The notes beneath the pieces are model-generated. The model had not been told where the DNA came from and ran no database searches. It saw nothing but the letters and a program-made list of their open reading frames with translations. A stretch of DNA of 64,000 nucleotides from assembly GCA_049889695.1 (NCBI GenBank), contig JBMHCX010000019.1, positions 1 through 64,000 on the forward strand. Reading direction: 5' to 3'. The DNA comes from WTJH01 sp049889695 (GTDB lineage Bacteria; Bacteroidota; Bacteroidia; Flavobacteriales; Flavobacteriaceae). Position numbers and translations under genes: made by a program. This document shows, piece after piece, positions 43,062 to 51,656 of the stretch. Each line of letters begins with the position of its first letter. Position 1 is the first letter of the stretch.

Positions 43062-44249
43062 ATGAAGACACTAGATCAAATTGATTTTACAGGCAAAAGA
43101 GCCGTAATCCGCGTAGATTTTAATGTTCCCCTGAACGACCAAAGAGAGGTAACAGATGAAACTCGCCTAAAAGCCTCTTTGCCAACCCTACAATATATTC
43201 TAGACCAAGGCGGAAGTTGTGTTCTATTATCTCACCTTGGACGACCCAAGGGTTCAGAAGAAGAATTTTCTTTAAAGCACGTTGTTAGAAACCTTGAAAC
43301 TTTACTGGGACAATCGGTCCAATTTTCAGCTTCTACTGTCGGACCAGCTGCCCTTCAAAAAGCAAATGCTTTACGACCAGGGGAAGTTTTACTGATGGAA
43401 AATCTAAGGTTTCATAAAGAGGAAACCGCTGGAAATGAGGAGTTTGCTAAGGAATTATCGGCTCTAGGAAATATTTATGTCAATGATGCTTTTGGGACAG
43501 CCCACAGAGCACACGCCTCTACTACAACGATGGCAAAGTATTTTAACGGCGCTTCTTGCCCAGGCCGATTATTAGCTGCAGAAATAGAAGCAATAGACAA
43601 AGTTTTAAAAACGGGTGAGAAGCCGGTTTTAGCTATTCTAGGGGGAGCCAAAGTTTCTTCCAAAATTACCATCATCGAAAAAATGCTCGATGTTATTGAT
43701 CACCTCATCATTGGAGGTGGTATGGTTTACACTTTTGCAAAAGCGCAAGGCGGCACCGTCGGGAATTCTATCTGTGAAGATGATTATCAGGAAACAGCCT
43801 TGCGTATTTTAGAACAAGCCAAGGCCAAAAATGTAGAAGTCCATTTACCGACAGATGTTATTGCGGCTCAAGAGTTTAACAACGACGCGCCTCAGCGTGT
43901 CTTCCCAGTGAATGCCATACCAGATGGTTGGGAAGGCTTAGATGCTGGCCCTGAAACGATTAGCAAGTTTAATGCGGTGGTAGCCGCATCCAAAACCATC
44001 CTCTGGAATGGTCCCTTAGGTGTATTCGAATTTCCAAATTTTGCCAAGGGAACAGTCCAATTAGGTGAAGCGATAGGACAAGCTACTCAGGCAGGTGCCT
44101 TTTCACTGGTTGGGGGTGGCGATTCTGTTGCTGCGGCTAAACAGTTCGGATTAGCGGATAATATGAGTTATGTTTCCACGGGTGGTGGGGCTATGCTCGA
44201 GAGTTTAGAGGGAAAAGAATTACCAGGAATTAACGCCTTAAAAGATTGA
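43062..44249 (+). CDS. pgk: phosphoglycerate kinase
   Basis: 395 residues. The enzyme makes ATP from 1,3-bisphosphoglycerate in glycolysis. Family motifs are AVIRVDFNVPLN (about 14-25), LLSHLGRPKG (about 57-66) and the ATP-site GGGDSVAAAKQFG (about 350-362). Length is typical of bacterial Pgk. The stop codon TGA overlaps the TTG start of the DUF4837 gene (ATTGA), suggesting translational coupling of a housekeeping enzyme to an envelope lipoprotein. Confidence 0.96.
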   Translation: MKTLDQIDFTGKRAVIRVDFNVPLNDQREVTDETRLKASLPTLQYILDQGGSCVLLSHLGRPKGSEEEFSLKHVVRNLETLLGQSVQFSASTVGPAALQKANALRPGEVLLMENLRFHKEETAGNEEFAKELSALGNIYVNDAFGTAHRAHASTTTMAKYFNGASCPGRLLAAEIEAIDKVLKTGEKPVLAILGGAKVSSKITIIEKMLDVIDHLIIGGGMVYTFAKAQGGTVGNSICEDDYQETALRILEQAKAKNVEVHLPTDVIAAQEFNNDAPQRVFPVNAIPDGWEGLDAGPETISKFNAVVAASKTILWNGPLGVFEFPNFAKGTVQLGEAIGQATQAGAFSLVGGGDSVAAAKQFGLADNMSYVSTGGGAMLESLEGKELPGINALKD

Positions 44250-45217
44250 TTAACAAAGCATTAATATTATTCTTAGTCGTTTTATCTGCCTGTAAACAGC
44301 AAGCAGCAACTTCTTATGTACCAGATTCTAGTGGTAATATTAACGCCGTAACTGTGGTTATGCCCAAGGCCGATTGGCAAGGGGAATTGGGGAAAAAAAT
44401 CCGAAAAAGATTTCAAGAACCGTATGAGGGCTTGCCGTATGATGAGCCTAAATTCGATCTTAAATTTATCCCTTCTTCGGCTTTCTCTGGCTTTGCTAAG
44501 CAGGGACGGAACATCCTCTGGTTTGTAAAAGACAGTATATCAGACTTTTCAATTAGTCAGAATTTCTTTGCACAACCACAAATAGTTGGCATTTTTCGTG
44601 CGCCCGACCCCGAAACGCAAGCTTTTTTCTGGGAAGAAAATTCTTCTCTATTAGAACGATATTTTGTCGGACAAGAACGGGATGAGAAAAATAGACGAAT
44701 CCAGAAATCTTTGGCCAATGAGTCTACTCTAGAAAAGCGTTTCGGGCTAAAGTTATCCTATCCCTCCGCATATAAGACAGTCAAGGACACAACGAATTTT
44801 ATTTGGATTGAAAAGCCGACGGCAAAAGGGCACAACAATATTTTGGTTTACAGTTTACCCCTTTCAGCCTTCGATTACAAGCAACCCGAGCGTATTTTAG
44901 ATATACGCGATTCTATCGGGAAGCTCTATGTCCCGGGACGATTGCCGAATACGCATTTGATTTCAGAACGGGCCTATTTACCCTACTATTATGCCGAAAA
45001 ATGGGAAGATCGAAAGGTGCAGATCACCAAAGCAACTTGGGAAGTAGCGAACGATTTCATGGCAGGTCCCTACGTACACATGATAGTACCAGACCCTAAA
45101 AATGACCGTTGGATCTGTATGGAAGGCTTTGCGTTTGCTCCCAACAATCCTAAACGACCAGCTATGTTCGAACTGGAAACGATCCTAAGAAGTGTACAAT
45201 GGACGAACGGGAATTAA
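44246..45217 (+). CDS. DUF4837 lipoprotein
   Basis: 323 residues starting at TTG in the ATTGA overlap with pgk; no other start precedes the signal peptide. The lipobox LSAC (Cys16) marks a lipoprotein. The remainder fits DUF4837, a Bacteroidota-specific family with no known role; visible traits are GKKIRKRFQEPYEGLPYDEP (about 46-65) and WEVANDFMAGPYV. It ends 4 nt inside the convergent tatA gene. Confidence 0.8.
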   Translation: MINKALILFLVVLSACKQQAATSYVPDSSGNINAVTVVMPKADWQGELGKKIRKRFQEPYEGLPYDEPKFDLKFIPSSAFSGFAKQGRNILWFVKDSISDFSISQNFFAQPQIVGIFRAPDPETQAFFWEENSSLLERYFVGQERDEKNRRIQKSLANESTLEKRFGLKLSYPSAYKTVKDTTNFIWIEKPTAKGHNNILVYSLPLSAFDYKQPERILDIRDSIGKLYVPGRLPNTHLISERAYLPYYYAEKWEDRKVQITKATWEVANDFMAGPYVHMIVPDPKNDRWICMEGFAFAPNNPKRPAMFELETILRSVQWTNGN

Positions 45218-45393
45218 GCGTCTAGCTTAGGGTCTTCATCCTTGTCTTCTTCTTTGGTCGCTTTTTTAAATTCTTTTATTCCACTCCCTAAACCGCGCAT
45301 TAATTCTGGTATTTTTCGCCCGCCAAAGAGCAGTAAAATAACCACAACGATTAAGATAATTTGTGGACCTCCTGGAATACCTAAAGCAATCAT
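45214..45393 (-). CDS. tatA: twin-arginine translocase subunit TatA/E
   Basis: 59 residues from MIALGIPGGPQIILI. The frame continues 12 codons upstream, but the promoter element TACATTTG lies inside that extension, so this ATG is favoured. The structure is one membrane helix (about 8-25), the hinge FGGRKIPEL, an amphipathic helix (about 30-47) and an acidic tail, as in TatA. It forms the pore for folded, RR-signal proteins. tatC is not in the window. It is divergent from the M23 gene. Confidence 0.9.
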   Translation of the reverse strand: MIALGIPGGPQIILIVVVILLLFGGRKIPELMRGLGSGIKEFKKATKEEDKDEDPKLDA

Positions 45394-45416
45394 AGATTCT
45401 TTTTGAAAGTTTAGAA

Positions 45417-45424
45417 CAAATGTA
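45417..45424 (-). promoter_or_regulatory. -7 promoter element (TACATTTG) of tatA
   Basis: A perfect match on the minus strand ending 23 nt before the chosen ATG at 45393; it lies downstream of the alternative ATG at 45429 and so excludes it. Confidence 0.55.
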
Positions 45425-45479
45425 ACCATTTCTAGGGCATACTCCTTTTCATTTTACATCGATATCTTTAACGGTTCCC

Positions 45480-45487
45480 TATCTTTG
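45480..45487 (+). promoter_or_regulatory. -7 promoter element (TATCTTTG) of the M23 peptidase gene
   Basis: A perfect match ending 5 nt before the ATG at 45493, implying a leaderless mRNA. A second similar element, TATCTTTA, lies at 45463-45470. Confidence 0.6.
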
Positions 45488-45492
45488 TCCTT

Positions 45493-46362
45493 ATGCAGCA
45501 AAAAGAAACCCGAAAACAACGCTGGATCCGTAAACTGTTGAATCGATACCGCTTGGTCATCCTCAACGAAGACACGTTTGAAGAACAGCTTCATTTTCGT
45601 TTGTCTCGGCTTAATGTAATGATAATGAGCATCTTATTAGTTACGATGATTTCCGTTGGCGTCTTTTCATTAATCGCATATACACCGATTAAAGAATATA
45701 TTCCGGGTTATGCATCCTCTCAAATCAGACAACAGTCATTAGAAAATTACCTCAAAGTAGACTCGCTTCAATTTGCCTATGAGCAAAACCTGAGATATTT
45801 AAACTCCATTAAAAGCGCCTTGCGAGGAGAGCTCGATCTGACGAGCCTGAATAGAGACAGCATACTTAAGGATACCTTCCAAAGACGATTGCCGGAAACC
45901 TTTCGAACCCAAGAAGACTCTCTTTTACGAGCCGAAGTAGAGCAAGAAGACAGGTACAATTTCTTTGAATCTGATGCTTCAACGACGGTTAACACCTTTT
46001 TTCCTCCGGTTCAGGGAATCGTTTCTAACGGTTTTGATGCGGCCACTAGCCATTTCGCCGTTGATATTGCTGTTGAAGAGGGTGCCCCGATTAAGGCCAT
46101 TGCTACAGGAACCGTTATTTTGGCCGAATGGTCTGCCCAAACAGGCTATTTTATTATCCTTAAGCACCCAGAGGAATTACTTTCTGTATACAAACACAAT
46201 AAAGAAGTCTATGTTAACCAGGGAGATGTCGTCACAGAAGGACAGGTAATAGCCGCAGCCGGAAATACCGGGGAATTAAGCACGGGCTGGCATTTGCATT
46301 TCGAACTTTGGGTTGAAGGCTATCCAATTAATCCTGAGGACGTTATAGACTTTACTGAATAA
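45493..46362 (+). CDS. membrane-anchored M23 (LytM-like) peptidase
   Basis: 289 residues: a basic cytosolic N-terminus, one membrane helix (about 38-58), a coiled region (about 75-150) and an M23 domain (about 168-289). The zinc motifs are SHFAVDIA (HxxxD) and HLHFELW (HxH), so the enzyme looks active against peptidoglycan cross-links, acting in the periplasm. It leads the M23-GH3 pair; the next start codon is 5 nt after its stop. Confidence 0.88.
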   Translation: MQQKETRKQRWIRKLLNRYRLVILNEDTFEEQLHFRLSRLNVMIMSILLVTMISVGVFSLIAYTPIKEYIPGYASSQIRQQSLENYLKVDSLQFAYEQNLRYLNSIKSALRGELDLTSLNRDSILKDTFQRRLPETFRTQEDSLLRAEVEQEDRYNFFESDASTTVNTFFPPVQGIVSNGFDAATSHFAVDIAVEEGAPIKAIATGTVILAEWSAQTGYFIILKHPEELLSVYKHNKEVYVNQGDVVTEGQVIAAAGNTGELSTGWHLHFELWVEGYPINPEDVIDFTE

Positions 46363-46367
46363 TTTTG

Positions 46368-47849
46368 ATGAAAAAATTAGCCGCCAAAATTTTTGCTGCA
46401 TACATCCATCGTAAGAATCAGAAATGGATAAAAAATCCGATCTCCACACAAGAAGAGACACGGATATATTTGCAAAAAAAGGCGAACAATACCGCTTATG
46501 GCAAAGACCATAAATTTTCAGAGATCCAATCCTATGAAGACTTTAAGGCGAGCGTCCCAGTAGTCGATTATGAAGGGATTAAACCTTATGTTGAAAGAGT
46601 TGTAGAGGGAGAGTCTGATGTGCTTTGGCCTGGGCGACCGCTCTATTATGCCAAAACCAGCGGCACTACTTCCGGCGCTAAATACATCCCGATCACACCG
46701 GAGTCTATGCCGACTCATATTAGTGCAGCTCGAAATGCAATACTGAATTACATCCATCAGAGTGGCAATACAGCATTCGTTACGGGCAAACAGATTTTTC
46801 TACAGGGCAGCCCGGAAATGGAAGACATAAAGGGGGTTAAACTAGGACGCCTTTCTGGGATCGCGGCGCATTATGTCCCCAGTTATTTACTCAAAAACCG
46901 AATGCCCACATGGGAAACGAATTGCATTGAAGACTGGGAAACGAAAGTAGATACTATCGTCGACGAAACACTCCCTGAAAAAATGAGCGTTATTGCGGGG
47001 ATTCCCTCTTGGGTACAAATGTATTTCGAGCGTTTAATAGCAAAAGAAGGGAAAGCTGTAGGGGATATTTTTCCAGACTTTCAATTGTTTATTCACGGCG
47101 GAGTAAACTATAAACCTTATGTCCCTGTATTTGAAAAACTAATTGGCCGCAGAGTCGATCAGATTGAACTATTCCCTGCCTCGGAAGGATTTTTTGCCTA
47201 CCAGGACCAACTCGACCAGGAGGGGTTGTTATTGTTGTTAAACCAAGGGATCTTTTACGAGTTTATCCCAGTAGACTCCTTTGGAGACCCTCACCCGAAA
47301 CGCATCTGGTTAGACGAGGTTGAGCTAGGGGTAAATTATGTCTTGATTTTAAATACTACAGCGGGGCTTTGGGGCTACAACATTGGCGATACCGTCCGGT
47401 TTGTTTCCAAAGATCCTTACAGAATAGTCGTTACCGGGAGACTTAAACATTATATATCCGCTTTTGGCGAGCATGTTATTGGGAAAGAAGTAGAGACGGC
47501 AATGGAAAATACCCTAAGCCAGCTAACAGCTAGTGTAAAAGAATTCACAGTCGCTCCTCAGATCAAACCGGCGGAAGGCCTTCCCTACCATGAGTGGCTG
47601 GTAGAGTTTGACAACCCTCCGGCAGATATGCTCGCATTCGAAAAAGTTCTCGATGCAGAAATGCAGCAGCAAAATGTATATTATCAGGATTTAATCCAAG
47701 GAAAAGTATTGCGCCCTGTTAAGATCACTGCGCTGGCTCCTCAAGCCTTTCAGCAGTATATGAAATCTATTGGTAAGCTGGGCGGGCAAAACAAGGTCCC
47801 TCGCTTGTCGAACGACCGCAAAATTGCAGATGCTCTCCAAACCCTATAA
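46368..47849 (+). CDS. GH3 auxin-responsive-promoter family adenylating enzyme
   Basis: 493 residues from the ATG giving MKKLAAKIFAAY (a TTG sits directly before). The GH3 fold is supported by AKTSGTTSGAKYIPIT (about 94-109, the ATP-binding loop of this adenylating family), ELFPASEGFFAYQDQ (about 265) and GDTVRFVSKDPYRIVVTGR (about 338-356). Plant GH3 enzymes conjugate amino acids to hormones; bacterial homologues are uncharacterised. In Bacteroidota it commonly follows an M23 peptidase gene. It could form an acyl-adenylate, but the substrate is unknown. Confidence 0.85.
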   Translation: MKKLAAKIFAAYIHRKNQKWIKNPISTQEETRIYLQKKANNTAYGKDHKFSEIQSYEDFKASVPVVDYEGIKPYVERVVEGESDVLWPGRPLYYAKTSGTTSGAKYIPITPESMPTHISAARNAILNYIHQSGNTAFVTGKQIFLQGSPEMEDIKGVKLGRLSGIAAHYVPSYLLKNRMPTWETNCIEDWETKVDTIVDETLPEKMSVIAGIPSWVQMYFERLIAKEGKAVGDIFPDFQLFIHGGVNYKPYVPVFEKLIGRRVDQIELFPASEGFFAYQDQLDQEGLLLLLNQGIFYEFIPVDSFGDPHPKRIWLDEVELGVNYVLILNTTAGLWGYNIGDTVRFVSKDPYRIVVTGRLKHYISAFGEHVIGKEVETAMENTLSQLTASVKEFTVAPQIKPAEGLPYHEWLVEFDNPPADMLAFEKVLDAEMQQQNVYYQDLIQGKVLRPVKITALAPQAFQQYMKSIGKLGGQNKVPRLSNDRKIADALQTL

Positions 47850-47854
47850 ATGGG

Positions 47855-48904
47855 ATGCCACAAAAAAGAATTTTGATGTCGTATATGATCCGGAATTCCT
47901 TTGTCCGGAGAGACATTGAATATCTTCATCAATTAGGTCTTCCGGTGAAGGAATGGCCTTCTTTTCCACACAAAGGCACAGGCTTTGCCAGCAATCGACT
48001 ACGCGAATTATTAGGGGGCTTTTTCGCCATCTGGCGATCCTCTCATGTGATTTCTTGGTTTTCAGATTATCACAGCTTTTTTCTGCTATTCTGGGCGAAA
48101 CTCCTCCAACGCCCCAGTGTTGTAATTGTCGGTGGGTTTGATGCAGTTGCAGCTCCTCACTTAAATTATGGGGCCTTTTTAAGGGCTAATCTGAGGCGAT
48201 GGGTCATCCGCCAAAACTATCGTATGGCTTCCCAAATTTGGGTCGTCGACAAATCATTGGCAGAAGGATGCCCAGTGGCACATGAGCAAAACGAGGTCCG
48301 TTCTGGACTATTGAATTGGATGCCGGAACTAGCCCCTAAAATCCATACAGTTCCCACCGGTTATGATGTCGAATTTTGGAAACCTCAAGGGCCTAAACAG
48401 CCAAAAACGGTTTTAACCGTAGGGCTGTTTACAGATCTCCGTGTGGCAGAACGCAAAGGAATCCCCTATGTTTTGGAGTTGGCCAACCATTGGCCTGACT
48501 ATAGTTTTACGATAGTTGGCGATGCCAATGGAATTCTCCAAAAACACTTCGAACTTCCAAAAAATGTTACTGTTCTTAACTTGGCCACACAAGACGACCT
48601 TCTCTTCCTTTTTCAACAGCATCAGTATTACGTTCAATTTTCTTGTATTGAAGGTCTTCCAAATGTCCTTTGTGAAGCCATGCTTTGCGGATGCATTCCT
48701 ATTGGAAACCCTGTTTTTGGAATTCCAACAGCTATTGGCGACTGTGGGGTTTTAGTGGACGTACGAAAATTAGCCAGCCTACAAAGCTCTATAAAAGAAC
48801 AGCTTTCAGGGATGGACTCTGCTTCAGCAAGAGCCAGAATTCAACAACTTTTTGGAGCAGAAAAACGAGTAGAAAAGATTAAAAATTTTATTCAATTAAA
48901 GTAG
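47855..48904 (+). CDS. glycosyltransferase, GT4-like (GT-B fold)
   Basis: 349 residues. A GT-B fold is supported by the C-terminal Rossmann region VLTVGLFTDLRVAERKGIPY (about 185-204), FTIVGDANG (about 212-220), and the nucleotide-sugar loop SCIEGLPNVLCEAMLCGCIPIG (about 262-283), with the E-x7-E type positions of GT4. It likely transfers a sugar to a surface glycan or lipid carrier. It starts 5 nt after GH3 and precedes the pyruvyl-transferase-like gene by 26 nt, a pair that looks like an accessory surface-glycan insertion. Confidence 0.85.
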   Translation: MPQKRILMSYMIRNSFVRRDIEYLHQLGLPVKEWPSFPHKGTGFASNRLRELLGGFFAIWRSSHVISWFSDYHSFFLLFWAKLLQRPSVVIVGGFDAVAAPHLNYGAFLRANLRRWVIRQNYRMASQIWVVDKSLAEGCPVAHEQNEVRSGLLNWMPELAPKIHTVPTGYDVEFWKPQGPKQPKTVLTVGLFTDLRVAERKGIPYVLELANHWPDYSFTIVGDANGILQKHFELPKNVTVLNLATQDDLLFLFQQHQYYVQFSCIEGLPNVLCEAMLCGCIPIGNPVFGIPTAIGDCGVLVDVRKLASLQSSIKEQLSGMDSASARARIQQLFGAEKRVEKIKNFIQLK

Positions 48905-48930
48905 TATAAAAAGCTTTAAGTAAATTTTTT

Positions 48931-49878
48931 ATGAAAAAAAAGATTGCGGTATTAGACTATCCAGATTCGGATAATTTAGGGGATTTTATACAGTCGATTG
49001 CAACGGCACGACTGCTTCAAAATAAACCCTTGTATTTAGACCGTGATGAGTTGCATCTAGGAACAACCAAGCCGACGAAGTTAATCCTTAATGGGTGGTT
49101 TATGGAAAAGCCGGAGCATTGGCCACCAGGTCCAGGAATAGAGCCTTTGTTTGTTTCGTTTCACATGAATCCTACCGCACAACAGCAAATGCTTTCCCCC
49201 GAGGGCATTGCCTATCTTAAAAAATATGCGCCTATTGGTTGTCGTGATAAGTATACCTTAAACCTGATGCAAAAACATCAGATTCCGGCTTACTTTTCAG
49301 CTTGTCTAACGTTGAGTCTTTCCAAATCGGGTTTGGCGCGACCAGCAGATGCTCCTAAGACCGATTATCTTCTCCTTTGCAGTGCTTTGGAACGCTTAAA
49401 CCCAAGGCATAACCCCTCATCGAAGGGGCTATTGGGCTTGGCGAACCAATTAAAAAATATACAACGGTCTTTCCTTTTTCGACGGGCCACAAAGCGACTG
49501 GATAATTTTTTAGCGAAGAGGTCCTTAGCCCTAGTCCGCCGATCCCAGCTCGCTTCACCAAAGACCTATAAGCGGGATGAGCGATTTGCATTGGCAGAAG
49601 ATCAGCTGTGTTGGATTGCTCATGCAAGCCTTGTTGTTACTTCTCGAATCCATACGGCTCTTCCGGCCGCTGCCATGGGCGTCCCTGTTCTTTTTTTAAG
49701 CGATGGCCTTGAGCACCCTAACCAACAAAGCCGTCTGAGTGGATTACAGGATTTCTTCTGTACGAAGACGACCAAACAACTAGCCTCTTTGGAGGTTTCA
49801 TCCATAGAAAAAACACAGGCGATAGCACCATATGTGGAGGATCTAAAAATAAAAATCAGCGAATTTTTAAAAAAGTAG
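48931..49878 (+). CDS. polysaccharide pyruvyl transferase family protein
   Basis: 315 residues. The PS_pyruv_trans family start is seen as LDYPDSDNLGDFIQSIA (about 8-24), and the conserved C-terminal segment as SRIHTALPAAAMGVPVLFL (about 236-254, with the family's S-R-x-H motif). The protein would attach pyruvate ketals (or a related group) to a sugar residue of a surface polysaccharide. It follows the glycosyltransferase gene on the same strand; no other capsule genes are near. Confidence 0.82.
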   Translation: MKKKIAVLDYPDSDNLGDFIQSIATARLLQNKPLYLDRDELHLGTTKPTKLILNGWFMEKPEHWPPGPGIEPLFVSFHMNPTAQQQMLSPEGIAYLKKYAPIGCRDKYTLNLMQKHQIPAYFSACLTLSLSKSGLARPADAPKTDYLLLCSALERLNPRHNPSSKGLLGLANQLKNIQRSFLFRRATKRLDNFLAKRSLALVRRSQLASPKTYKRDERFALAEDQLCWIAHASLVVTSRIHTALPAAAMGVPVLFLSDGLEHPNQQSRLSGLQDFFCTKTTKQLASLEVSSIEKTQAIAPYVEDLKIKISEFLKK

Positions 49879-49925
49879 TTCAAGAAAGTGAGGAACAGTT
49901 TAAATTCGCACCAAAGCTTATAAGT

Positions 49926-51197
49926 ATGAGAATTTTAGTGGTAGGCGGCGGTGGCCGTGAACATAGTTTTTGTTGGAAATTGGCTCAAAGTTCCAAGTTA
50001 ACACAACTTTTTGCAGCTCCAGGAAATGCTGGAACAGCGGAAATAGCCACCAACCTACCCATCGGTGTAACAGATTTTGCCACCCTAAAGGAAGCCGTTT
50101 TAGGACACCAAATTCAAATGGTCGTTGTGGGGCCTGAGGCTCCTTTGGTCGAGGGGATTGCCGATTATTTCTCTGCCGATCCACAATTGCAAAACGTCCC
50201 AGTGATTGGTCCTCAAAAAGCAGCAGCTCGGCTGGAAGGAAGCAAAAGCTTTGCAAAAAAGTTTATGCAAAAGCACCAGATTCCTACGGCTGCTTATGGA
50301 GAATTTACAGCCGATTCACTGGCCGATGGAGAAGCATTTCTGGAAAGCATGCAGTCTCCTTATGTTCTAAAAGCCGATGGCCTCGCAGCTGGTAAAGGAG
50401 TGCTGATTATTCAAGACCTTAACGAAGCCAAGTCTGCCCTTCGAAAAATGCTCCTTGAGCAACAATTTGGCGAAGCTTCTCAAACGGTCGTGATCGAAGA
50501 ATTTCTTCAGGGAATAGAAGCCTCTTGCTTTGTCTGGACCGACGGTAAGAGCTACAAAATATTACCTTATGCAAAGGATTACAAAAGAATTGGCGAGGGC
50601 GATACTGGCCTGAATACGGGTGGAATGGGAGCCATTTCCCCAGTTCCCTTTTTGTCGGAGGCTCTTCGACAAACGATTGAAGAACAGATCGTAGTCCCCA
50701 CGATAGATGGCTTGCAAAAAGACAACATGCCCTATGTAGGATTTGTATTTATTGGACTGATGATTGTCGGAGATAAGCCCTATGTGATCGAATACAATGT
50801 CCGTATGGGAGACCCCGAAACAGAGGTTGTCTTACCGCGGATTCAGTCCGACCTAGTAGACATCTTTCAAGCCATGGCTAACGGGACTTTAGCTGATCAG
50901 CCACTGCAGATCGATCCGCAAGTAGCCACTACCGTGATGGCCGTATCAAAAGGATATCCAGAAGCCTATCCGAAAGGAAAAACGATAACCGGTCTATCAC
51001 AAGCAAGTCAAGCCACTGTTTTTCACGCGGGAACGCAAGTGGAACAGGATAAAATTATCACTGCTGGTGGACGAGTGCTGGCAGCAACAGGAATGGGTGA
51101 AACAATGGAGAAGGCACTGGAAAAATCCTATACCGCACTCTCCCAAATTTCATTTGAAGGCATCAACTATCGGAAAGATATCGGCTTCGATCTATAA
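49926..51197 (+). CDS. purD: phosphoribosylamine-glycine ligase
   Basis: 423 residues. An ATP-grasp enzyme of purine synthesis that joins glycine to phosphoribosylamine. The N-terminal VVGGGGREHSFCWKL (about 5-19) is the PurD signature, with LKADGLAAGKGVLI (about 146-159) and EYNVRMGDPETEVVLPR (about 287-303) completing the ATP-grasp site. It stands alone; other pur genes are not in the window. Its stop overlaps the convergent DUF6341-like gene by 6 nt. Confidence 0.95.
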   Translation: MRILVVGGGGREHSFCWKLAQSSKLTQLFAAPGNAGTAEIATNLPIGVTDFATLKEAVLGHQIQMVVVGPEAPLVEGIADYFSADPQLQNVPVIGPQKAAARLEGSKSFAKKFMQKHQIPTAAYGEFTADSLADGEAFLESMQSPYVLKADGLAAGKGVLIIQDLNEAKSALRKMLLEQQFGEASQTVVIEEFLQGIEASCFVWTDGKSYKILPYAKDYKRIGEGDTGLNTGGMGAISPVPFLSEALRQTIEEQIVVPTIDGLQKDNMPYVGFVFIGLMIVGDKPYVIEYNVRMGDPETEVVLPRIQSDLVDIFQAMANGTLADQPLQIDPQVATTVMAVSKGYPEAYPKGKTITGLSQASQATVFHAGTQVEQDKIITAGGRVLAATGMGETMEKALEKSYTALSQISFEGINYRKDIGFDL

Positions 51198-51419
51198 GAA
51201 AGAGTGAGCAGAAGGATCTTTGTCTTCTTCTCCGCGTTGATTGAAAAGCTGTAACTGACGAATCCAATAGATGGCAGCTACAAAACCAATCAATAAGAAA
51301 AGCCAGTTAATGGCATTGGCCAATGTCCAGCTTTGGAGTTCTAACTGACGTAAGAGGTTTAATGGAAGAAAAAGAACTTCTTCAAATAACCAGGCAATTC
51401 CTTCAAAAATATTTTTCAT
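51192..51419 (-). CDS. small membrane protein, DUF6341-like
   Basis: 75 residues with one clear membrane helix (about 33-52, NAINWLFLLIGFVAAIYWI) preceded by an amphipathic N-terminus (EGIAWLFEEVLFLPLNLLRQLEL) and a charged tail ending in DPSAHSFL. I recall this pattern, including the SAHSFL end and the position beside purD, from flavobacterial DUF6341 proteins, which are sometimes mislabelled uracil phosphoribosyltransferase; it has no such domain. Function is unknown. A TATTTTTG element lies 22 nt upstream. Confidence 0.7.
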   Translation of the reverse strand: MKNIFEGIAWLFEEVLFLPLNLLRQLELQSWTLANAINWLFLLIGFVAAIYWIRQLQLFNQRGEEDKDPSAHSFL

Positions 51420-51441
51420 GTCTGTAAAGTCAATTCTGCTA

Positions 51442-51449
51442 CAAAAATA
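51442..51449 (-). promoter_or_regulatory. -7 promoter element (TATTTTTG) of the DUF6341-like gene
   Basis: A perfect TAnnTTTG match on the minus strand, ending 22 nt before the ATG at 51419. Confidence 0.5.
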
Positions 51450-51656
51450 AGGGATTGAACTGGCATGGGCAAAGAGAAAATCAGGGTTCCTACACTAATG
51501 AGGCATAAATCCCTTGGGAAAGCTTCCTTTTTTATCTAAGCAGATGTTCCTTAATTCCCTCTTACCCGTTCTATTTTTTGGGAAAGTGTGCGAAAAAACA
51601 CCACCGTTTAAAAACTCTCGATCAGCTTTTTGGAAACCCTTGAAAAGAGTCGCGTT

